Part shown: positions 7,582-14,079 of the stretch, one piece after another
How positions within the stretch are numbered: the stretch's first letter is position 1
Layout: every line of letters begins with the position of its first letter
Assembly (NCBI GenBank): GCA_944377825.1
Contig: CALWGA010000018.1
Span: 1 to 33,451, forward strand
From: an uncultured Clostridia bacterium
GTDB taxonomy: Bacteria > Bacillota > Clostridia > Christensenellales > UBA1242
Reading direction: 5' to 3'
DNA length: 33,451 bases
Made by a program: the position numbers and the translations under genes
The notes under the pieces: generated by a model
What the model saw: the letters and a program-made list of their open reading frames with translations, nothing else
What the model was told of the DNA's origin: nothing
The model's database searches: none

Positions 7582-7746
7582 CTATTAAGTAGCGACCAAC
7601 TCGCCAACGAAGTGCGAGTTGCGTTTGGTCGCTGAATTCACCCCAAAAGTGACAAGCACTTTCGGGGAACCCCGTCGGCGAAAACAAGCGTAAAGGCGAT
7701 GCTTTTCGAGTTTACTCGAAAACGAGCAGAAGCGCAGTTTTCGCTT
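7582..7746 (-). repeat. Structured 3'-flank repeat C, copy 1 (immediately after spoIVB)
   Basis: The element begins right after the spoIVB stop and reads in the same direction. Hairpins seen on the plus strand are TTTTCGAGT/ACTCGAAAA (about 7706-7725), a CCCC-AAAGTG/CACTTT-GGGG stem (about 7641-7666) and a two-part stem. In the two-part stem AGCGACC (7591-7597) pairs with GGTCGCT (7627-7633), and AACTCGC (7598-7604) with GCGAGTT (7614-7620), leaving GCGTTT bulged. A homologue without the CCCC stem lies after tRNA-Thr at 18045-18168. The rest of 7190-7581 holds repeats A and B and a TAGGTTT-GATTAT/ATAATC-AAACCTA hairpin, and no gene. Confidence 0.75.
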
Positions 7747-8907
7747 TTATTGCATCCACTCCGCATACACTCCGTAGCCCTTTGTTGGGTCGGATAGGAA
7801 CACATGCGTAACCGCGCCCACAATCTTGCCATTTTGCATAATTGGCGAACCGCTCATACCTTGCACAATACCGCCTGTGAGCGACAGCAATCTCTTGTCT
7901 TTCACGCGGAAAACCAAACTTTTGTCGTTTGCTTTCTTTTGGTAATTCGCCTTTATGATTTCAATTTCATACTCCTCTTTAATTCCGCTTATATCCGAAA
8001 CTATGGTCGCTTTGCCTGGCGTCACGGACAACCTTCCGCCAATCTTTGCTGTTAAGTTTTCGTCCACCAAGCCTTCAACATTTGTCAGCATGCCATTGAT
8101 GCCGAACTTATCATTGCACTCAATGTCGCCCTTGTTTTTACCATTTTGCAAAAATAGACAGCGAAGTTGCCCGGGGTTATTCTTCTGCCCTTTTGTTATG
8201 CCAATCAAATTACAGCCATAGACCTTTCCCTCTTTCACAGGAACGATGTTTCCGCCTGCTTCATCAACAACAGCATGCCCAAGTGCTCCATATTCCCCTG
8301 TCTTTGTATTGACAAAAGTGAGCGTGCCAACGCCAGTGATATTGTCCTTCACCACAAGTCCAAGCCGATATTTATTGTCGATATTCTCCACCTTTAAAAG
8401 CGCATGAATCTCCTTATTTTTCCTTAGGTATGTAACTTCTGCCTCTTCCTTACCGACAAGTGCCTTTTCAATGTCGTCAACGTCGTCTATCTTCTCGCCG
8501 TTTATTTCAGTGATGATGTCGCCCTCTTTCAAACAGCAATCCGCCTCGTCACTGACAACAATCACGCCGTCAGTTGAAATGGAAAGACCGATAGGCGCTC
8601 CGCCGATATAGTAGTCCGCGTCGTCTGCCATAACCACCGCCACTTTTCTTATTGGAATAAAGCCAAAAAGTTTAAAGACTATTTCGCCAGACTTTGAATT
8701 TTGCGAATCGACCGTCTGCTCTTTCGCCTTAAGTTCTCCAGTTATGTATGAGCCAAAGAGATGGTTAGAATTTGCCGATTTAATATCCTCGTAACTTGTC
8801 AAAAAATTATCCTCGATTTGAAAGATATTCACAACTGGCATGATGATGAGCATAAGGCAAGTCAGCCATAAAAAAACATATGAAATCCAAAAATTTTTCC
8901 TTTTCAT
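7747..8907 (-). CDS. spoIVB: SpoIVB-type serine peptidase (S55, PDZ domain)
   Basis: The protein has 386 residues from the ATG at 8907; an in-frame TTG at 8925 would add six. Neither has a clear ribosome site. It has one N-terminal membrane helix (FWISYVFLWLTCLMLIIMP), then a PDZ domain (GLSISTDGVIVV ... EGDIITEINGEKIDDVDD). The SpoIVB peptidase domain follows, with the catalytic His in GALGHAV and the catalytic Ser in QGMSGSPI, ending in the family-typical GYGVYAEWMQ. In Bacillus, SpoIVB is secreted from the forespore and cleaves SpoIVFA to trigger sigma-K activation. Its presence suggests a sporulating lineage. The gene starts close behind the YgjP-like gene, and its stop abuts repeat C. 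Confidence 0.93.
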   Translation of the reverse strand: MKRKNFWISYVFLWLTCLMLIIMPVVNIFQIEDNFLTSYEDIKSANSNHLFGSYITGELKAKEQTVDSQNSKSGEIVFKLFGFIPIRKVAVVMADDADYYIGGAPIGLSISTDGVIVVSDEADCCLKEGDIITEINGEKIDDVDDIEKALVGKEEAEVTYLRKNKEIHALLKVENIDNKYRLGLVVKDNITGVGTLTFVNTKTGEYGALGHAVVDEAGGNIVPVKEGKVYGCNLIGITKGQKNNPGQLRCLFLQNGKNKGDIECNDKFGINGMLTNVEGLVDENLTAKIGGRLSVTPGKATIVSDISGIKEEYEIEIIKANYQKKANDKSLVFRVKDKRLLSLTGGIVQGMSGSPIMQNGKIVGAVTHVFLSDPTKGYGVYAEWMQ

Positions 8908-8941
8908 TTGTTTAGTATCTTTCAAAATGGAAAAAATATGT

Positions 8942-9571
8942 CTAAAACTTTGTTTTTAAAACAAAAGAATATAGTTTCATCTCCTTGCGCGCCTTTTTAT
9001 AGTCTGGATAATATTTCTCCACCTCTTTCCAAAATTGTGGCTTATGGTTCATGTGCTTTATGTGACTTAGTTCATGCACAATCACATAGTCCACAAGATG
9101 CGCAGGCAAAATTATGAGTTTATAGTTAAGTTTCAACTCGCCCGTCGAACTATACGAACCCCACTTGACCGATGATGAGCAATAGGAAATTTTATCCACT
9201 TTAAAGTTGTATTTTTGTGCTAAAAAAATCGTGCGTTCCTTCAAAACTGAAAACATGGAAAGGTATTGATTTTTTATCGATTTCAACTTGGTTTTTTCTG
9301 ATAGTTTTTCATAGTCCAGCCTAAGATTTTTGGTCTCCATAACAGGAATACCATTCTCATAGATAAGATGAGTAAAGTCAAAACTGCTCGCAAAATCATC
9401 CAGCATATTCATCCTTTTAATATGCTTTTCAAGCCATGATTTTTTTGAATTAATAAATTTTTGAATAACAGCGTCTGCCGTTCTCAAAGGTGCTTTCACA
9501 ACAATTTCGTCCTTAGACACAATCTTAAGTAGTAGCGATTTTCTCGCTTCTTTGATTATCTTAATTTCCAT
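8942..9571 (-). CDS. YgjP-like zinc metallopeptidase
   Basis: This is a 209-residue protein from the ATG at 9571 (MEIKIIKEARKS). The frame can be extended 16 codons to a TTG at 9619, but that stretch (CKCERRSDKIY) looks non-family. The zinc motif VHELSHIKHMNHKPQFW is the hallmark of the YgjP/DUF45 group: HExxH plus a third histidine eight residues after the motif's last His. The family is related to SprT and M48 peptidases. Its cellular role is poorly known, although it is often found near restriction systems. Here its neighbour is spoIVB, 16-34 bases downstream depending on the start. Ribosome-site signal before 9571 is weak (AGAAG far upstream). Confidence 0.88.
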   Translation of the reverse strand: MEIKIIKEARKSLLLKIVSKDEIVVKAPLRTADAVIQKFINSKKSWLEKHIKRMNMLDDFASSFDFTHLIYENGIPVMETKNLRLDYEKLSEKTKLKSIKNQYLSMFSVLKERTIFLAQKYNFKVDKISYCSSSVKWGSYSSTGELKLNYKLIILPAHLVDYVIVHELSHIKHMNHKPQFWKEVEKYYPDYKKARKEMKLYSFVLKTKF

Positions 9572-9668
9572 GCTATATATTTTATCACTTCTTCTTTCAC
9601 ATTTGCAAATGTATTTCAATAAATTATCAAAAAAGAAGAGAAATCAAGATATTGCGTTATGATAAACA

Positions 9669-9721
9669 CATAATACACCATATATTGTTGTATTATGCAA
9701 TAAAAAATTTTTGCATAATAC
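9669..9721. promoter_or_regulatory. Triple alternating inverted repeat upstream of the PadR-like gene
   Basis: CATAATAC (9669-9676), GTATTATGCAA (9690-9700) and TTGCATAATAC (9711-9721) make two overlapping inverted repeats; the second has 11-base perfect arms around a 10-base spacer. It ends 14 bases before the -35 box. PadR proteins often bind inverted repeats by their own promoter, so this is a likely operator. The half-site resembles palindromes at 18276 and 32998. Confidence 0.55.
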
Positions 9722-9734
9722 TATGAATTTTTGT

Positions 9735-9763
9735 TTGACAATTTTAATTATAAGTTTTATAAT
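9735..9763 (+). promoter_or_regulatory. Consensus promoter of the PadR-membrane fusion gene
   Basis: TTGACA (9735-9740) and TATAAT (9758-9763) are spaced by exactly 17 bases, a perfect match to the vegetative consensus. The GGAGG at 9774-9778 and ATG at 9784 follow. Confidence 0.8.
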
Positions 9764-9783
9764 TTAAATAAATGGAGGATTAT

Positions 9784-11367
9784 ATGGCTTTCACTTCCAA
9801 TGGTCAAGTGCAATATTTGATTTTAGATTCGTTGTCAGACGGCTCAAAATATGGCTTGGAAATTATTGAATATATCACTAAGAAAACGCATGGCGGATAC
9901 ATCCTAAAAAAGCCTACTCTTTACTCCTGCCTGACGCGCCTTGAAAAGAAAGGCCTTGTCTCCTCGTCCTTTTGGGGAGAAAGTGAGTTTGGCGGAAAAC
10001 GCCATTATTACGCCCTAACAAATGAAGGAAAAGAACATCTTGAAATTTTAAGAAAAGAGTTTGACGGCATCAACTTTGAAGTGCTTGCAGAGCGCGAAGA
10101 GGAAGAGGAAACATCTCGCGAAGAAGAGTCAAAACCTATGTTCTTGGAGCAAAAGAATTTGTTTGACTATGCTAAGACCACTGAGGCTGTATCGGATAAA
10201 AAGGAAGAGCCAAAAGAAGAGGAAAACAAGGTTGCCGACAATCAAATCGACCTATTCACCTTTCAAAAAGAGGAAGAAGAAAGAGAGAAAGATGATGGAA
10301 AATTTTTGGACGCCAATGAGACCTTGTCGCCTCTGCAGATAGAGCAAAATAAAAAAATCTATGACACATCAAGCGAGTTGAAAAGATATAGAAACAGAAA
10401 GAGTTTTTCAGAAAATCAAATTGAAATGCCAGTGGTTTACGAAAAGAAAGAGGACGACTTTGATGCAAAAGTGGCAAGTTTAAAGGCATCGCTACTCGCC
10501 TCAAAGCAAAGCCACTATGAAAACACCGACTATTCAAATATGGTCAATAAATCAACTGAAAGCGATATTTATCATAAGCCTCAGCAAGAGATTGTGACCG
10601 CAGAAGAAGAGGTTAAGGACGACGCAAAATTCATAACCGAAAAACTTGACTACATCCCTTATCAAAAACGCATCACCCCGCCTAATATTGAGATAAATGT
10701 CTCTGACGAGAACTTGCCTGCTCCTATGCGAGATAGTAAACTTGAGCCGACTTACAACGACATGGTTTCAAAAATCATGGAGAAGAAAGCGGAGAAGTCA
10801 AAGGAAAATAAAACGAAAGAAAATAAAGAAATTAAAATTCAAAGCGTGGAGAGAGTGCCAAACACTTTCGCAGATTATGAGAGTTTGAAAGGATATTATA
10901 ACAGTCACGGCTTAGAGTTTAAAGAGTATAAGCGAACAGTCGTTGAGCGTATGCATAACACAAATTTCCTGAAATTTATCTCTTCACTCATCCTATTTGT
11001 TTTGTCTGGAATTGGCTCGGCGTTAATCTACTGGATAGCAAGTGCCACAAACAATCTTATGTCAACCTCAAATTTCTTGTATTACACCGTGCCAGCCCTT
11101 TTCGCCGTTTATGCGATAATCTTATTTATAAAATATAAGTGCATGGTAAGCCGAAAAGCAACCTTGAAATATAATGCGATAATTAATTGGGTGGTCTTTT
11201 TGCTCGCATCAGTTGTGGTGTTTGTTGTGAACATTTGCTTTGGCATGACCGCCGAAACAATGGCAAGTTACCTAACATCTCTGCTCGTTCCAATACTCGC
11301 CCTGTTGATTATTTTCCCGATAAATTATTATATAACAAAATTAATCTACAAAAAATACGCGAAATAA
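9784..11367 (+). CDS. PadR-type regulator fused to a four-helix membrane domain
   Basis: This protein has 527 residues. The ATG at 9784 is chosen because GGAGG (9774-9778) is five bases before it; an ATG at 9772 overlaps that ribosome site. Residues 5-90 are a PadR winged helix (GQVQYLILDSLSDG ... LKKPTLYSCLTRLEKKGL ... GKRHYYALTNEGKEHL). About 290 highly charged residues, rich in Glu and Lys and probably disordered, follow. The C-terminal 140 residues hold four hydrophobic helices at about 395-419, 428-449, 463-486 and 496-518. PadR proteins are normally small and soluble, so this one appears to be membrane-anchored, perhaps sensing an envelope signal. A consensus promoter with a probable operator lies upstream, and a bidirectional terminator downstream. 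Confidence 0.88.
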   Translation: MAFTSNGQVQYLILDSLSDGSKYGLEIIEYITKKTHGGYILKKPTLYSCLTRLEKKGLVSSSFWGESEFGGKRHYYALTNEGKEHLEILRKEFDGINFEVLAEREEEEETSREEESKPMFLEQKNLFDYAKTTEAVSDKKEEPKEEENKVADNQIDLFTFQKEEEEREKDDGKFLDANETLSPLQIEQNKKIYDTSSELKRYRNRKSFSENQIEMPVVYEKKEDDFDAKVASLKASLLASKQSHYENTDYSNMVNKSTESDIYHKPQQEIVTAEEEVKDDAKFITEKLDYIPYQKRITPPNIEINVSDENLPAPMRDSKLEPTYNDMVSKIMEKKAEKSKENKTKENKEIKIQSVERVPNTFADYESLKGYYNSHGLEFKEYKRTVVERMHNTNFLKFISSLILFVLSGIGSALIYWIASATNNLMSTSNFLYYTVPALFAVYAIILFIKYKCMVSRKATLKYNAIINWVVFLLASVVVFVVNICFGMTAETMASYLTSLLVPILALLIIFPINYYITKLIYKKYAK

Positions 11368-11494
11368 CTTAAATTTGCTTAAATAAAGAGAAAATTAAGT
11401 TGTGAATAGAATGACATACAAAAACGAAAATTTAAAGACTTAATCAAAAATAGTTTATTTGACTGTTGAAAATTGTTGTTAAATATGTAAAAAG

Positions 11495-11532
11495 AAGAAA
11501 ACTTAGTTTGTTTTAAGTTTTCTTTTATTTTT
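11495..11532. terminator. Bidirectional terminator between convergent genes
   Basis: AAGAAAACTTA (11495-11505) pairs with TAAGTTTTCTT (11514-11524), with TTATTTTT after it on the plus strand and CTTTTT after it on the minus strand. It overlaps the stop codon of the minus-strand gene at 11503-11505. The gap 11368-11494 holds nothing else visible. Confidence 0.75.
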
Positions 11533-12111
11533 CACAAGCATGAATATAAGGTCAAAAATTATAAAAATTGCAAGAATGATAAGCGAAGAGATTAAAATAA
11601 GGAAAGTTGAATCTTCAAATAACACACATAGAAGCGTTATCGCAAGGCAAGATATAAATTCGCCCACCGCAATGGCAATAAAGGCTTGATATATTTTCAA
11701 ATTGCTAAGCCCTGCAATCAAACTGCCGGTATACACGCCAGTAAGTGGCAAAGGCACAGCCACGAAAAGTGCGAGAGTGGAAAGTTTATAGAAGGTTTTT
11801 GATTTGGAAGAGAGTTTTTCAAGTCTTTTTGAGTATCTATTTTCCGCCTTAGACAAAAACTTGTCGCAAACAAATCCGCTTGTCTTGTTTTTCAACTTTC
11901 GAATGATAATGATGATAAAAATGCATGGAATCATCGAGCCTACATAGGCACATAGAAAAGCCACAACTGGAGAAAGCGTCGCCTCACCCCAAATCGCATA
12001 GGAAAGTCCAAACGGAATGGCAATCTTGCTTTCAATGGTTGGAATAAGCGCCATCAAAATCACTGCCAAAAAGACGCAACTAGAAAAATTATCCACAAAA
12101 AAATCAATCAT
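11503..12111 (-). CDS. Small multidrug export family membrane protein
   Basis: This 202-residue integral membrane protein has about five helices and resembles the Sm_multidrug_ex family. Conserved-looking stretches are IPTIESKIAIPFGLSYAI near the N-terminus and VAVPLPLTGVYTGSLIAGL in the middle, both characteristic of that family. A basic, helical loop (about 75-105) separates them, and the tail is Lys-rich (KNKRKLKTN). The family name comes from weak early evidence and its transport substrate is not established. GGGAG lies about eight bases before the ATG at 12111. It is convergent with the PadR-membrane gene and shares its terminator, so the two are not one operon. Confidence 0.82.
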   Translation of the reverse strand: MIDFFVDNFSSCVFLAVILMALIPTIESKIAIPFGLSYAIWGEATLSPVVAFLCAYVGSMIPCIFIIIIIRKLKNKTSGFVCDKFLSKAENRYSKRLEKLSSKSKTFYKLSTLALFVAVPLPLTGVYTGSLIAGLSNLKIYQAFIAIAVGEFISCLAITLLCVLFEDSTFLILISSLIILAIFIIFDLIFMLVKNKRKLKTN

Positions 12112-12248
12112 AGCCTTCTCCCTAAAATCATAATATGCGTTTCTATCGTAAAAAAGACTAATCTTAGCATTTTAATAGATAATATCATTAATTTTTATGA
12201 CTATATTTTAAATAAATTTAATCACACTCAAAACTAACCATAAACTCA

Positions 12249-12277
12249 ATCACATTTTTGGCGCTTTTAGATATAAT
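12249..12277 (+). promoter_or_regulatory. Putative promoter of the Cys-rich miniprotein
   Basis: ATCACA (12249-12254) and TATAAT (12272-12277) are spaced by 17 bases. The -10 is perfect and the -35 matches 4 of 6. It lies 18 bases before the ATG. Confidence 0.5.
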
Positions 12278-12295
12278 GATAATGGAGGCACAAAA

Positions 12296-12481
12296 ATGAA
12301 GTATTCAACAAAATACTGTCAGGGCGATTGTGTAAACCTGCGCCCATGTTGTCCCCCTCCTTTTTGTCAACCATATATTCCACCCTGTCAACCGCAATGC
12401 CCTAGAGATCATACATGCTGTAATAACGACTTAACCATGTTTCTCATAGGCTACATGATAGGACAAAACTCTCAACGATAG
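12296..12481 (+). CDS. Cys/Pro-rich 61-residue protein with hydrophobic C-terminal segment
   Basis: This is a small protein with no family I recognise. It has nine cysteines (8, 12, 18, 19, 24, 31, 35, 41, 42) including two CC pairs, and Pro/Gln-rich spacers (CCPPPFCQPYIPPCQPQC). A hydrophobic stretch near the end (TMFLIGYMIG) looks like a short membrane or assembly segment. It is a convincing gene despite its size: GGAGG is seven bases before the ATG, there is a promoter upstream and a strong terminator 20 bases after the stop. Cys- and Pro-rich miniproteins with such tails occur among spore-coat components, so a spore or envelope role is possible given spoIVB nearby. That is inference only. 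Confidence 0.75.
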   Translation: MKYSTKYCQGDCVNLRPCCPPPFCQPYIPPCQPQCPRDHTCCNNDLTMFLIGYMIGQNSQR

Positions 12482-12499
12482 CACAGTTTACAAAAGATA

Positions 12500-12540
12500 A
12501 AAGAACTTTAACTATAAATTAAAGTTCTTTCTTTTTATTT
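12500..12540 (+). terminator. Strong Rho-independent terminator
   Basis: AAAGAACTTTAA (12500-12511) pairs perfectly with TTAAAGTTCTTT (12519-12530) around a seven-base loop and is followed by CTTTTTATTT. Confidence 0.85.
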
Positions 12541-12677
12541 AAAATGAATAATTAAGATTAAAATAGCATTTGAAAAATAGGCTCAATAAATTAAGAGGAA
12601 AATGTTTAAAGGCAAATCATAATGGCACGATTTTTCAATACAATAAAATCTAACTTATTTCATCCTATTTTTAGAAA

Positions 12678-14042
12678 TCACAAAAATTTTCGTATCAATT
12701 TATCTTTAAGTTTGGAATATGGCTGGTATCTTATCGGTAAATCTACGGAAGGGCTCTTTTTTACAATGCTCTTTTCATGAGAAAAGGTAAGGAAACTTCG
12801 CTTGCCGTGATATGAGCCATAGCCACTATATCCAACACCGCCAAAGCCCATTTTTGTTGTGGCAAGATGGATGATTGTGTCGTTCACACATCCACCGCCA
12901 TATGGCACACTCGTCAAAAATCTATTTACCACCTTTTTATCGTTCGAGAAAAGGTAGAGCGCAAGTGGCTTTTCAAAGTTCCTTATTATTTTAATTGCGT
13001 CATCAATATTGTTAAAACTAATCACAGGCATGATCGGTCCAAAGATTTCTTCCTTCATGCAAGCGTCATCAAGCGTGACATTATCTAAAATTGTCGGCTC
13101 AATTTTTAAACTCTTTTCGTCGCTATCGCCACCAAATATAAGGTTATTTTTATCAATCAGTCCACAAATGCGGTTAAAGTGTTTTTCATTGATAATCTTG
13201 CCGTAACTTTCATTTTTAAGCGGTTCTTCACCAAACATCTTTTTGATTTCCGCCATAAAATATTTTAAAAACTCTTCTTTCACGCTTTTGTCAATTAAGA
13301 GATAGTCTGGTGCCACGCAGGTTTGCCCAACATTCAAAAATTTGCCAAAAGCAAGGCGTCTTGCGGCTATCTTTAAGTTTGCCGTTTTATCAATCACGCA
13401 TGGACTTTTGCCACCAAGTTCCAAAGTGACAGGCGTAAGATTTTTCGACGCCTTTTCAGCAACAAACTTGCCAACGCTGACGCTACCTGTGAAAAATATA
13501 TAGTCAAAACGCTGTTCTAAAAGCGCAGAATTTTCTTCACGCCCACCTAAAACAACGGAAACATATCTTTCGTCAAAACACTCGCCTAGCAGTTTTTTAA
13601 TGATATTTGATGTGTTTTTGGCGTAACTTGCCGGTTTGATAACCGCACAATTTCCCGCACCTATCGCGCCAATAAGTGGGTCGATGGCAAGCATAAATGG
13701 ATAGTTCCATGGCGACATGATAAGCACCACGCCAAGCGGTTCTTTCACAATAAAACTTTTAGACGGAAATTGAGCAAGTGGAGTTCTCACTTTCTCTTTT
13801 TTTATCCAACTTTTTAAATGGCGTATGGCATATTTAAGTTCGCTTAGCACCATACCGATTTCGCACATATAACTTTCGGTTGCACTCTTGCCCAAATCAA
13901 GTTTGAGCGCCTCCATAATCTCTTTTTCATGCTTTTCAATGCCATTTTTAAGTTTTTTTAAGGCTTCTAGACGGAATTTATATGGTAATGTCTCGCCTAA
14001 ATTAAAATATTCTCGCTGATTTTTAACTAAATCTTCAATCAT
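12678..14042 (-). CDS. Class 3 (fatty) aldehyde dehydrogenase
   Basis: This 454-residue NAD(P)-dependent aldehyde dehydrogenase of the ALDH3 type oxidises aldehydes to acids. Catalytic residues are all present: Asn113 (MSPWNYPF), Lys136 (KPA), Glu208 (LELGGKSP) and Cys242 (GQTCVAPDY). Class 3 features are the short N-terminus starting directly in the Rossmann domain, EEIFGPIMPV, and the end pattern GYSGYGSYHGKRSFLTFSH. A basic amphipathic tail (YSKLKDKLIRKFL) could touch the membrane. It lies 37 bases behind the YhhN-alcohol dehydrogenase fusion in the same direction, almost certainly one operon. Class 3 enzymes commonly act on medium- and long-chain fatty aldehydes, which fits that neighbour. 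AAAGGAT precedes the ATG. Confidence 0.94.
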   Translation of the reverse strand: MIEDLVKNQREYFNLGETLPYKFRLEALKKLKNGIEKHEKEIMEALKLDLGKSATESYMCEIGMVLSELKYAIRHLKSWIKKEKVRTPLAQFPSKSFIVKEPLGVVLIMSPWNYPFMLAIDPLIGAIGAGNCAVIKPASYAKNTSNIIKKLLGECFDERYVSVVLGGREENSALLEQRFDYIFFTGSVSVGKFVAEKASKNLTPVTLELGGKSPCVIDKTANLKIAARRLAFGKFLNVGQTCVAPDYLLIDKSVKEEFLKYFMAEIKKMFGEEPLKNESYGKIINEKHFNRICGLIDKNNLIFGGDSDEKSLKIEPTILDNVTLDDACMKEEIFGPIMPVISFNNIDDAIKIIRNFEKPLALYLFSNDKKVVNRFLTSVPYGGGCVNDTIIHLATTKMGFGGVGYSGYGSYHGKRSFLTFSHEKSIVKKSPSVDLPIRYQPYSKLKDKLIRKFL

Positions 14043-14079
14043 AACATATCCTTTTGGTTAATATTTTTCTAATTATACA

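Noticed and set aside
7582..7746. Integron attC site
   Set aside because: Bulged two-part stems look superficially similar, but no RYYYAAC/GTTRRRY core pair is present and the recombinase lacks an integron-type context.
9772..9783. Upstream ATG for the PadR-membrane gene
   Set aside because: This ATG overlaps the GGAGG that is correctly placed for the ATG at 9784.
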